Translations under genes and position numbers: made by a program | Origin: Thalassospira lucentensis MCCC 1A00383 = DSM 14000 | Lineage (GTDB): Bacteria; Pseudomonadota; Alphaproteobacteria; Rhodospirillales; Thalassospiraceae | Assembly (NCBI RefSeq): GCF_000421265.1 | Contig: NZ_ATWN01000015.1 | Coordinates: 1-62,414 of the forward strand | Direction: 5' to 3' | Length of the DNA stretch: 62,414 bases | Shown: in pieces, positions 36,503-44,621 of the stretch | How positions within the stretch are numbered: position 1 is the first letter of the stretch | Layout of the letters: the number at the start of each line of letters is the position of its first letter | The notes under the pieces: generated by a model | Seen by the model: the letters and a program-made list of their open reading frames with translations, nothing else | Database searches by the model: none | What the model was told of the DNA's origin: nothing

Positions 36503-36844
36503 CGCCGCGTTTTGATCTTGGACTGTAAAAAGAAGATATGTGACCACTACCGAATTGCGTGGGAATATGTGTGCTGCGTTAAGCTACATTACTCCCGCAT
36601 CGCATCATCGGTAGTGTGATTTGAATTCCCGGCAACACCCGCCGGTATGGCCGCCAAGCATCTGCTTTTGATCGGCCTGCTTCCTGTCCGCGTGATCTCG
36701 CTGCTGGCATCAAATACCTGTCACAGCGCATCAGATCCGGGCAAAGATATCCTTCCCCTTACGCACAGCGACAGCCTCCTCAAAACCCGACGACAGAACA
36801 CGTTCGTCATAGCGCTTTGAGAAACGGCATCATATTCGGCGCCC
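36503..36844. other. Intergenic region with a long-range inverted repeat
   Basis: No gene seen. CACTACCGA (36545-36553) pairs with TCGGTAGTG (36608-36616), and inner segments (TGGGA/TCCCG, a TGTGCT...AGCTACA hairpin) allow a multi-stem structure of about 72 nt. It may be a structured RNA or a relic; see findings. Confidence 0.35.
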
Positions 36845-37198
36845 CTATTGGCGGTCGGGGATATTGGGTGAGAACATTGAAATGACGTTGGTTTTGTCAT
36901 CTTTGACAGGGGCGGCGTCGCCGTCCTTGGCTTCAGGATCATCCGAAACCACCGGTCCGCAATTCAGTCCGGAATTGATCTGATCGGCATGTGCGCCAGC
37001 ATCGGAAACCGGCTCAGACGCATCCGCCATCAAACGATGCCCATCAAGATGCTTGTCCGCCTTTTGATGTTCGGCATCCGTCAATCGGCGTTCTTGGCGG
37101 GACCGCCCATGCAAGGCACGATTGGCATCGGCCTTTCTGGCCTTCTGATCGCGTTGCTTGCGTTTGCGTTCCTGCCGCAGATTAACGAGGTCGCCCAT
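36845..37198 (-). CDS. DUF4169 family protein
   Basis: This 117-residue protein matches the alphaproteobacterial DUF4169 family by its N-terminal 60 residues: MGDLVNLRQERKRKQRDQKA followed by ANRALHGRSRQERRL and DKHLDGHRL. It is very basic and helical, with an acidic tail (DDPEAKDGD). Function is unknown; small basic helical proteins of this kind often bind nucleic acid or ribosomes. AAGGTG precedes the ATG. Confidence 0.75.
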   Translation of the reverse strand: MGDLVNLRQERKRKQRDQKARKADANRALHGRSRQERRLTDAEHQKADKHLDGHRLMADASEPVSDAGAHADQINSGLNCGPVVSDDPEAKDGDAAPVKDDKTNVISMFSPNIPDRQ

Positions 37199-37292
37199 AG
37201 CACCTTGCTTCTTGTCCGTTACACATCATTCGGTCACACCAATAGTTGGCATGATCAGACTATAATGTGTTTGCACAAGCCCCAAAAAACAA

Positions 37293-37322
37293 GCGGGCAC
37301 CCCGAAATATCGAGGCACCCGC
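37293..37322 (-). terminator. Terminator of the coiled-coil lipoprotein gene
   Basis: A 13-bp stem with two mismatches (GCGGGTGCCTCGA / TCGGGGTGCCCGC on the minus strand) followed by TTGTTTTTT. Confidence 0.75.
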
Positions 37323-37357
37323 CATAGCCGTTCTTAAAATCCGTTCTGTCTGCCGAC

Positions 37358-38479
37358 TTAGCGCACGAAGACGTGGACCTCATTGGCAGAAACAGATGCG
37401 CTGGTCGCATCAGAAGCACGCACGCGCGAACCTGGCATGCCCATATCGGCCAACGACCGAAGAACTGCCTGCGCGTTGCGCTTGGATTTATTGGAATTCA
37501 GCGCAACCTGTGCCGGGGTGCCCCGGTTCGGTGTCACCGCAACAACATCAAAGCTTGCCTGCGGGCGACGCTCCAGAACGCGGTTAACCGCGTTATAAAG
37601 GGCCTGCTCGTATTTCACGCTGGCACTATCAAACCGGATCACCACAAGCGGACGATCACTGGTTGATGCCATGCGCTGGCTGCTGGGCGCTGGTGCGGCC
37701 TGCGACTGGAAGACACGCTTGGAAAGTGAGTCCCCGAAAATCTCGCCGTTCTTAACAGCCAGTGCAAGCGCGTTAAGGTTCGCCCGCTCCGTACTGACAT
37801 AAGACGTCTGGCGCGAAAGGCTTTCGCTGATTTCGTTCAGAAGACGGTCAATCAGCACCGTGGTGCGGTTGGTTTCGTCTTCAAGCAGTGCCAACTGACG
37901 ATGGTCTTCGTCAACAGCACCGGAAACCTGATAGGCCGAACGAACGGACTCAAGCAAGAAGGTCGACAGGGTCGAATCTGCTGCAACCTTGTTGGCCAAT
38001 GAGTTCAACGCGGCGATATCATCGTTCACACGGTCAAGTTCAGACTGTGCGGTGTTCCACTGCTGGACCAGAACCGGGTTACCCGGCGTGGTGCCAACCT
38101 GCAGGCGCGCACTGATCGCCGCCACAGTGCCATGATAGGCCTGCGAATGCGATACGGTCTGTCCGCGCAACTGCTGTAATTCGTTATTATGTTGATTCAG
38201 AGCCGACTTAAGACGGTTCAGCTCCTGCTGCATGTTTTCAACCCGCGAACCAACAAAGGTTCCGGTCTGCGACACACCGGTTAACGGCTGCGTGCTTTGC
38301 GCCGCATCGTAACTGGTTGCGGCATCACTCCCCATCGGTTCAGAAGCAGCGACAGCGGAATTTTCCGTATCGGAGTCTGATCCGGCAAGTGTCGGCCAAA
38401 GGGCCTCAGAAGAAAAAGAACATCCCCCCAGCATCAGGGCGGCGCCAATCAAGGCAAGGTAGGTTTTACGAACGGCCAT
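37358..38479 (-). CDS. Coiled-coil lipoprotein of unknown function
   Basis: This 373-residue protein has a lipoprotein signal (MAVRKTYLALIGAALMLGGC, lipobox LGGC), a polar Ser/Ala linker, then a long coiled coil (about 80-250: ENMQQELNRLKSALNQHNNELQQLRG ...). The C-terminal ~100 residues (RPLVVIRFDSASVKYEQALYNAVNRVL ... RNAQAVLRSLADMGMPGSRVRASDA) resemble an OmpA-like fold by pattern: a strand, SxxxR helix and VHVFVR end. It may connect outer membrane and wall. No family name is recognised. Confidence 0.7.
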   Translation of the reverse strand: MAVRKTYLALIGAALMLGGCSFSSEALWPTLAGSDSDTENSAVAASEPMGSDAATSYDAAQSTQPLTGVSQTGTFVGSRVENMQQELNRLKSALNQHNNELQQLRGQTVSHSQAYHGTVAAISARLQVGTTPGNPVLVQQWNTAQSELDRVNDDIAALNSLANKVAADSTLSTFLLESVRSAYQVSGAVDEDHRQLALLEDETNRTTVLIDRLLNEISESLSRQTSYVSTERANLNALALAVKNGEIFGDSLSKRVFQSQAAPAPSSQRMASTSDRPLVVIRFDSASVKYEQALYNAVNRVLERRPQASFDVVAVTPNRGTPAQVALNSNKSKRNAQAVLRSLADMGMPGSRVRASDATSASVSANEVHVFVR

Positions 38480-38816
38480 TTCGATCTATTACCTAAGTAG
38501 AAATATGCGAATCTCCCTGGGCCCGCTTTTTATGAGAAGAAACAAGCCCCTGTTCCCCCGGGATTGAATGCATCTTAGTCTACGACCACTTGTGGAACAA
38601 GACGCATTTGCCCCTTTTTTGCCGAGTCCTCTCCATAATGCCGACAAACGGGACAAAGCCGGGCAAAACAACGCCCTAGCAAGGCGGAAAATGGCCCTCA
38701 CGGGAAAAATACGGTTTTTTGAAATTTACTGCTTGCAATGACCCGCTCGTTTGCATAAGTTCCGCTCCGCCGACGGGGAGTTCGTATAGAGCAAACCGGC
38801 GGAAACGCTAGACAAA
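38480..38816. other. Promoter region of lipoprotein gene and tRNA-Arg
   Basis: No supported gene. Towards the tRNA there is TTGCAA followed, 16 nt later, by an ATAAG-like -10 (about 38734-38762), a plausible strong tRNA promoter. Minus-strand frames here overlap the tRNA and were not accepted. Confidence 0.4.
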
Positions 38817-38893
38817 GCGCCCGTAGCTCAGCTGGATAGAGTATCTGACTACGAATCAGAGGGCCGGAGGTTCGAATCCTTCCGGGCGCACCA
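38817..38893 (+). tRNA. tRNA-Arg (anticodon ACG), copy 1
   Basis: A 77-nt cloverleaf with acceptor GCGCCCG/CGGGCGC, encoded CCA, and anticodon stem TCTGA-CTACGAA-TCAGA (ACG). The A is normally edited to inosine to read CGU/CGC/CGA. A terminator follows. Confidence 0.96.
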
Positions 38894-38896
38894 TCG

Positions 38897-38926
38897 GAAG
38901 GCTCGACGTTCACGCGTCGAGCCTTC
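38897..38926 (+). terminator. Terminator after tRNA-Arg copy 1
   Basis: A 12-bp perfect stem GAAGGCTCGACG/CGTCGAGCCTTC, loop TTCACG; no long T-run. Confidence 0.7.
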
Positions 38927-38950
38927 GCCATTTAGCGTAGAACATAAAAT

Positions 38951-39027
38951 GCGCCCGTAGCTCAGCTGGATAGAGTATCTGACTACGAATCAGAGGGCCG
39001 GAGGTTCGAATCCTTCCGGGCGCACCA
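38951..39027 (+). tRNA. tRNA-Arg (anticodon ACG), copy 2
   Basis: Identical over 77 nt to the copy 57 bp upstream, including encoded CCA. It is followed by a near-identical terminator, so the tRNA and terminator were duplicated as a unit. Confidence 0.96.
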
Positions 39028-39030
39028 TTG

Positions 39031-39060
39031 AAAGGCTCGACGTTCCCGCGTCGGGCCTTT
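39031..39060 (+). terminator. Terminator after tRNA-Arg copy 2
   Basis: Stem AAAGGCTCGACG/CGTCGGGCCTTT (one G-T pair), loop TTCCCG, a diverged copy of the upstream terminator. Confidence 0.7.
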
Positions 39061-39253
39061 GTCATTTGCCCTGAACAGTCTTGCGCAAACCGTCCCCAAC
39101 CCCCCTGACTTTCCCCGCGAAAATGTGACCCATATCACTGCGTTGCCCACAAAAAGGGCCTCAAAGCACGACTTTGCCCATATCGGTCTTGCCGTTTGCC
39201 GCCCCCTAAACATATCGAGCATTGGGCAAAGTAAAAAAATGCAGGAGATGTTC

Positions 39254-40060
39254 ATGGATATCGGAAAACTTCTAAGCGATGTTTTGGGAAATTCGGGTGG
39301 CGGGCGTTCGACAATGTCCGGAAAACTGGGCGGCATCGCAGACAGTCTCGCCAACAAAGGCGGCAATACTGGCGGCAAATCTGGCGGTTTGGCCAACATG
39401 GTTGGGAATAGCCTGGGCAGTGGTGTTGGTGGCGGATTGGTGGGTGGTGCGATCAGCGGCGGCTTGATGTCGGCGGTACTGGGCTCCAAAAAAGGCCGCA
39501 AAATGGGTGGAAAAGTGCTGGCCTATGGCGGCACAGCCCTTGTTGCCGGTCTGGCTTACAAGGCATGGCGCGATTACAAAAACAACGCATCCCCAAAGGA
39601 TCACAGTCAGGATACCGATCTTGACCACGTCCCTGCCGACAGCGGCTTTTCCCCGGAACTCGAACGCAGCCGCGACGATGCCGATTTTCGCCTGACCTTG
39701 ATCCGCGCAATGATCGCAGCAGCCAAATCCGACGGACATATTGATCAGACGGAACATAAGCGTATCGCCAAGCAGATTGAGGCCCTTAACCTCGGCCCAA
39801 GCGAAAAAGCGTTCCTGTTTGATGCCTTTTCGGCTGACTCCGACCCAATGCAGACCGCCAAGCTGGCACGTACTCAGGAACAGGCCGCAGAAATCTATCT
39901 TGCGTCCTGTCTGGCAATCGACCCGGATGATCCAGAGGAAGAACGCTATCTTGAACGCCTTGGTGACTGCCTTGACCTTGCAATGGATTTACGCCGACAC
40001 CTTGATCATCAGGCCATCAGCGTCCGTCAGAATATGCTTGAAACCACCCCGGTCAGCTAA
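39254..40060 (+). CDS. TerB-like (DUF533) protein
   Basis: About 268 residues from the ATG at 39254 (AGGAG 6 nt upstream). The N-terminus is Gly/Ser-rich (LGNSGGGRS ... GGLVGGAISGGLMSAVLG) with a hydrophobic segment that may be membrane-associated (VLAYGGTALVAGLAYKAW). The C-terminal half is a TerB/DUF533 helical domain (LTLIRAMIAAAKSDGHIDQTEHKRIAKQIEAL...). TerB is a metal-binding tellurite-resistance protein; DUF533 members are of unknown role. Upstream longer frames have no start signal. Confidence 0.8.
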   Translation: MDIGKLLSDVLGNSGGGRSTMSGKLGGIADSLANKGGNTGGKSGGLANMVGNSLGSGVGGGLVGGAISGGLMSAVLGSKKGRKMGGKVLAYGGTALVAGLAYKAWRDYKNNASPKDHSQDTDLDHVPADSGFSPELERSRDDADFRLTLIRAMIAAAKSDGHIDQTEHKRIAKQIEALNLGPSEKAFLFDAFSADSDPMQTAKLARTQEQAAEIYLASCLAIDPDDPEEERYLERLGDCLDLAMDLRRHLDHQAISVRQNMLETTPVS

Positions 40061-40180
40061 GCCCTTTTGCTTTAAAGCAGCCCAACCCGTAATGGCCCAA
40101 TCCGGAAGCATTCCAACGCTTTGAACCTTTTCTGACATGCCCAAGGCGATCAAACCGATTACGTGCATCATTAAAAAAAA

Positions 40181-40210
40181 GCAGCCCCGCACGAACACGT
40201 GCGGGGCTGC
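40181..40210. terminator. Terminator of the fasciclin gene (bidirectional)
   Basis: A 13-bp perfect stem GCAGCCCCGCACG/CGTGCGGGGCTGC is followed on the minus strand by eight T residues. Confidence 0.9.
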
Positions 40211-40231
40211 GTTGCTTAGATGGCCTGCGAC

Positions 40232-40720
40232 TTACATGCCCGGCATGATCACGGTATCAATGACGTGGATCACACCGTTATCGGCCTCGATATCGGCCGA
40301 GGTAACGGTTGCACCGTCAACCATCACGCCGTTCATGGCATTCACATCAATCGTGTCACCCTGAACGCTTTTGACCATCATTTCCTTGCCTGCGATATCA
40401 CCTGACATCACTTTGCCCGGCACAACGTGGTAGGTCAGAACGGCCACAAGCTTGTCCTTGTTCTCCGGCTTGAGCAGATCCTCGACCGTACCGGCGGGCA
40501 GTTTGGCAAAGGCCTCATCGGTTGGTGCAAATACCGTGAACGGGCCTTCACCCTTTAAGGTATCGACCAGACCTGCGGCCTTCACTGCGGCAACCAGTGT
40601 CGTAAACGACCCCGCAGATACCGCCGTATCGACAATGTCGGCGGCCTTGGCCGACATTGCGCCAAAGGTCAAAGTCGCACCGGCAACAACTGCAAGAACG
40701 GTTTTTTTGAACGCACGCAT
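40232..40720 (-). CDS. Secreted fasciclin-domain protein
   Basis: This 162-residue protein has a Sec signal peptide ([22 protein letters not shown], cleavage after AKA) and one FAS1 domain with both conserved blocks: H1-like [17 protein letters not shown] and H2-like [16 protein letters not shown]1 domains mediate cell-surface and matrix adhesion. It is the only gene of its transcript and has a strong terminator. Confidence 0.93.
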   Translation of the reverse strand: MRAFKKTVLAVVAGATLTFGAMSAKAADIVDTAVSAGSFTTLVAAVKAAGLVDTLKGEGPFTVFAPTDEAFAKLPAGTVEDLLKPENKDKLVAVLTYHVVPGKVMSGDIAGKEMMVKSVQGDTIDVNAMNGVMVDGATVTSADIEADNGVIHVIDTVIMPGM

Positions 40721-40977
40721 CTCTCAAACTCCTGTAAGTTTGTTATGTTGAACATTGCTGTTCGAAATTACGCTGTCGGGATGCTTACGAGGCCGTCATG
40801 ACGATCAGTTCATTCATATGATTGTGATCATCCGCCGGTAATCCGTTTACGCCATCGGACCGTATCTGCGGCCTTGCGATCGCGGGTATAATTATCACTG
40901 CATGTCGGGCGACTGCGATGATATGCTCAAGCTTCGCCATCGCCTCAAGCGACCTTGAATATGACGGAGATTCTCAA

Positions 40978-41499
40978 ATGAATGCCAATGCGCGGATCAC
41001 CATTTCCTGCAATGACCGGGTCGGCCTTGTGTCCGACATCTCTGGCCGTATTTTTGACATCGGCGCCAATCTGGGACCGACATATTTTGCCCTTGAGGAT
41101 GGCACGGCAAAATTCGAAACCAGCTGCGAGTTGCCTGACGGCTGCCCGGTGAGCGAATGCGAAAGCGCACTGAACGCGCTGTCACTGGAAAATGCGGATA
41201 TCAAGGTGGAAGAAATCGCCGCCATCCCGGCACTCACCACCGCCCCCGGCGCAACCCACATGATCGAATGTTCCGGCATTGATCAACCCGGCCTAATCGC
41301 CCGGCTTTCGGAAATCTTTATTGAATACAACGCCAACATCGTGCGCCTTGCCGCCTCAAGCACCGATGAAAAGGACGCACGGATTTACACCACCCGCTTT
41401 GCCGTTGCCATCGCCCCGGAACGGGCCAGCAACTGTCTGGCAACGCTGGCCAATACAGCCGGATCGATGCGGTTGGTATTTAAGTTTGACGAGCTTTAA
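40978..41499 (+). CDS. Two-ACT-domain regulatory protein (GcvR-like)
   Basis: This 173-residue protein begins at the ATG at 40978 (GGAG 8 nt upstream). It has two ACT domains in tandem: ITISCNDRVGLVSDISGRIFDIGANLGPTYF and HMIECSGIDQPGLIARLSEIFIEYNANIVRLA. GcvR-type proteins bind glycine or related amino acids and control other proteins by contact. No glycine-cleavage gene is nearby, so the partner is unknown. Confidence 0.85.
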   Translation: MNANARITISCNDRVGLVSDISGRIFDIGANLGPTYFALEDGTAKFETSCELPDGCPVSECESALNALSLENADIKVEEIAAIPALTTAPGATHMIECSGIDQPGLIARLSEIFIEYNANIVRLAASSTDEKDARIYTTRFAVAIAPERASNCLATLANTAGSMRLVFKFDEL

Positions 41500-41514
41500 G
41501 GGCCACGCCCCGGC

Positions 41515-43263
41515 TCAGCCAAGAACATCGTCATCTGCAAAATAGAAATTGCTGCTGTCCAAATCTGATTTTTCAACACCATCCAGCGCCACACCATAGG
41601 TGTGCCCGCGACCGTTGCTAAAATCGAGATAGACACCTTCGTCAGTCTGCTGGGCATGCGCCAGCACGTCACTAATATCGTGAATGCCGCTTTTGTCCTG
41701 AAACTCGGAACCAAGTGCGATACGATCGCCATAGCGCCCAACCTGAAAATCACCTATCCGGTCGCGCTCAGGCCCGTCTTCGTACTCATTCCAAACGAAT
41801 GTATTGGCCCCGCCGCCATCGTAACGTCCTTCGGTTCCGCCCAGAAGATAATCATTCCCGTCACCACCTTCGATGGTATCCGCGCCATAAGCCCCAATCA
41901 GAAAGTCATGTCCGCCACCGCCAGAAATGACATCGTCGCCAAACCCGCCATATATTTCGTTGCGGTCCTGATTTCCAATCAGGAAATCATCTTCTGCCGA
42001 TCCGATGATGTGGGTGAAATTGGAAATGACATCCCCTTGCGCATCCCCGCCATAAACAACATCGGTTTCGATATTGGCATATACGCCCTCTGAACCCGTG
42101 CTCAGGGTCTTTTGATACACCAGCCAGTTTTCGCCATCTCCACCATCAAGAACATCCGCACCAACACCACCTTCGATCCAGTCGTCATCCGCCCCGCCAA
42201 GCAAAATGTCATTTCCGGCACCGCCGTTAAGCACATCCTTTCCGTCACCGCCAAGGATGGTATCGTCACTGATGGTGACACTTACCGGGGCAGGTCCGTA
42301 GTAGCCGTCACCGGCCAGTTGATCATTGCCATCCCCACCAATGATCAAATCATCACCGGCATAGCCATCAATATCGTTGTTCGTGTCGCTGCCAATCAAA
42401 ACGTCTTCGAAAGACGATCCATAGACATCTTCAATGCTTGAAAATACATCCCCGTCCGCCTCAGCACCACTGACTTGCGATGTCGCAAGATTGAGGTAAA
42501 CCCCCGAAGACGCGTCGCGATAGTCGATCCGGTCCTGCCCGTCACCACCGATCATAACGTCCCGGCCCGGCCCGCCATTGAAATAATCATTCCCGCTGGT
42601 GCCCAGCATCGTGTCATTCCCGGCATCCCCATATAGCGCACCACCGTCACCGCGCGCCTCAAGCAGGTCATCCCCGCCCCCGCCATGCAGGTAAACGTCA
42701 TTATAAAGGCCACTTGCCCCCACCAAATGATCGTCATAACTCGAACCATGAACGGTAAGGCCTCGCACACTTAAAAATACGTCGCCGTCGGCATCCCCGC
42801 CGTCAAAATGGCCGGCATCGAAATCAAGATGTATAGCTTCGGGCGAATGCGCATATGTCACAGCGCCCGACGTCAGATCAAACTGATCTGCACCAGCCCC
42901 GCCTTCCACCATTTCCCAATGACCACTAAACGCGTCGTCATATCTGGTTCCCGTGATGCTGATGTTGGCAAAATCGGCCTGAACATCGCTCCGGTCGATA
43001 TCACCCGCACCGTCAAGAACATAGGTTGTGCCATCCCGATACAGATATGCGCGTTCAATCGCCACATCAGAATCAGCGTAATCGAGCGTCACATCCTGCC
43101 AGTCTTCGGTCAGAACAAATGTATCCGATCCCGCTCCACCGATCAGGGTATCGCCAACACCAACCGCCTCAAGGCGATCATCGCCCCCAAGCCCGTATAT
43201 CTGGTCAACGTCGGCAGTCCCGGTCAGGCTGTCATTCGCATCCGTTCCGATGATCTTGGCCAA
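41515..43263 (-). CDS. RTX calcium-binding protein 3 of 3
   Basis: About 582 residues. The start is the TTG at 43263: AGGAGG lies 5 nt upstream and the product then begins MAKIIGTDAND, matching the starts of its two paralogues (M-x-x-IIGT). It contains many nonapeptide repeats of the GGxGxDxLx class (GGDGNDQLAGD, GGAGNDILLGG) that fold into Ca2+-binding beta rolls in the medium. The last ~80 residues (RIGDFQVGRYGDRIALGSEFQDKSGI ... LDFSNGRGHTYGVALDGVEKSDL) form a non-repetitive module shared with the paralogues and are the probable type I secretion signal region. There is no Sec signal. Confidence 0.88.
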   Translation of the reverse strand: MAKIIGTDANDSLTGTADVDQIYGLGGDDRLEAVGVGDTLIGGAGSDTFVLTEDWQDVTLDYADSDVAIERAYLYRDGTTYVLDGAGDIDRSDVQADFANISITGTRYDDAFSGHWEMVEGGAGADQFDLTSGAVTYAHSPEAIHLDFDAGHFDGGDADGDVFLSVRGLTVHGSSYDDHLVGASGLYNDVYLHGGGGDDLLEARGDGGALYGDAGNDTMLGTSGNDYFNGGPGRDVMIGGDGQDRIDYRDASSGVYLNLATSQVSGAEADGDVFSSIEDVYGSSFEDVLIGSDTNNDIDGYAGDDLIIGGDGNDQLAGDGYYGPAPVSVTISDDTILGGDGKDVLNGGAGNDILLGGADDDWIEGGVGADVLDGGDGENWLVYQKTLSTGSEGVYANIETDVVYGGDAQGDVISNFTHIIGSAEDDFLIGNQDRNEIYGGFGDDVISGGGGHDFLIGAYGADTIEGGDGNDYLLGGTEGRYDGGGANTFVWNEYEDGPERDRIGDFQVGRYGDRIALGSEFQDKSGIHDISDVLAHAQQTDEGVYLDFSNGRGHTYGVALDGVEKSDLDSSNFYFADDDVLG

Positions 43264-43304
43264 GGTGTCCTCCTCTGGGTTGATCGGGCTTAACACCGCA
43301 CCGA

Positions 43305-44543
43305 TTACAGATCGTCAATCGGCGGCAGGCCATCATCGTTATCATCAAAAACGACATGCCCGGATGTCAGTTCATCAAGCGTGACCCCGTCAATCTGAAC
43401 GCCATAGCCATAGTGACGGCCATCGGCAAAATCGACATACACACCTGTTTCATTTTCGCTGGCGTGGTCCAGAAAATCATCGAAACTCCCAATCCCGCTT
43501 TTTTCCTGAAACGTTTTGCCAAAAACAAACCTGTCGCCCTGTTCACCCGTGTCAAAATCGGTGATGCGGTCGCGCTCGGCACCGCCTTCAAAAACCGTCC
43601 ATAAAAATGTATCTGATCCGGGCGCACCATAGGCATCCCGACCATCACCGGTCAGAAGATCATTGCCATCCCCGCCTTCAAGGGTGTCGTTGCCGCCGCC
43701 ACCGGTCAGGACATCGTGGAAATCACCACCGCGCAGATGATCGTCACCGTAAAATCCGTCCAGATGGTTGCGCCCCTCATCACCGATAATCATGTCGGCG
43801 ACACCCGAACCACGCACATTTTCAAACCCGTCAAACACATCCCCATCGGCGGTGCCACCCGATGCCGTCCCGGTCGCAAGGTTAATCGTCACCCCTTCGG
43901 TACCGTTATCATTGTAATCAAGGGTATCCATCCCGGCTCCACCTGACAGGATGTCGCCATCGGCCCCGCCGCTAAGACGATCATTCCCATCGCCGCCAAT
44001 CAGAATGTCATTGCCGTCCCGCCCGGTCAGGGTGTCATTGCCATCGCCGCCCAAAACGGTGTCGTCGCCCGACGTATCGCCAAGATAATCGCCATACAGA
44101 AAATCATCCCCGTCACCCCCGATCAGAAGGTCACTACCGCCCCGCCCCCAAAGAACGTCGCTTTGATCACTGCCAATCAGGGTATCGTCAAATTCCGTGC
44201 CATAGACGACTTCAATGTTGCGCAGCACATCCCCCTCGGCCTCACCGCCAACACCTGTGCCGGTTGCAAGATTGACGTGGACCGCATCCGCGGCATTTTC
44301 ACCCTCATAGAACACCGCATCCCGGATGCCCGAGCCACCGTCCAACACATCCACCCCGGCCCCGCCGGTCAGCCGGTCATTTCCGCCCCCGCCAATCAGT
44401 GTATCGTCCCCGTTTCCACCAAACAGGGAACTGATGCCATCATTGCCAATCAGCGTGTCATCGCCATCCATGCCATACAACGTACTGTATGCCGTGGTTT
44501 CATACAGAACGTCGTCACCATCTGTTCCGATAAGCGGCACCAT
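43305..44543 (-). CDS. RTX calcium-binding protein 2 of 3
   Basis: About 412 residues from the ATG at 44543; GGAGG is 5 nt upstream. The N-terminus is MVPLIGTDGDDVL, then RTX repeats in several blocks (GGNGDDTLIGGGGNDRLTGG and others), then the same C-terminal module as its neighbours (RITDFDTGEQGDRFVFGKTFQEKSGIGSFDDFLDHA ... VYVDFADGRHYGYGVQIDGVTLDELTSGHVVF). It lies 41 nt downstream of the preceding RTX gene's start direction within a three-gene array on one strand. Exported proteins of this type include adhesins, lipases and proteases; no catalytic domain is visible. Confidence 0.9.
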   Translation of the reverse strand: MVPLIGTDGDDVLYETTAYSTLYGMDGDDTLIGNDGISSLFGGNGDDTLIGGGGNDRLTGGAGVDVLDGGSGIRDAVFYEGENAADAVHVNLATGTGVGGEAEGDVLRNIEVVYGTEFDDTLIGSDQSDVLWGRGGSDLLIGGDGDDFLYGDYLGDTSGDDTVLGGDGNDTLTGRDGNDILIGGDGNDRLSGGADGDILSGGAGMDTLDYNDNGTEGVTINLATGTASGGTADGDVFDGFENVRGSGVADMIIGDEGRNHLDGFYGDDHLRGGDFHDVLTGGGGNDTLEGGDGNDLLTGDGRDAYGAPGSDTFLWTVFEGGAERDRITDFDTGEQGDRFVFGKTFQEKSGIGSFDDFLDHASENETGVYVDFADGRHYGYGVQIDGVTLDELTSGHVVFDDNDDGLPPIDDL

Positions 44544-44621
44544 CATGCCCTCCGTCAAAGGTTCGCAAATAGGGATTGGGGGAAATTTCGATCTGGATCA
44601 ATACCCTCGCCTGACGCGCAG

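Noticed and set aside
38698..38931. Minus frame overlapping tRNA-Arg
   Set aside because: It overlaps a confident tRNA and has no start signal.
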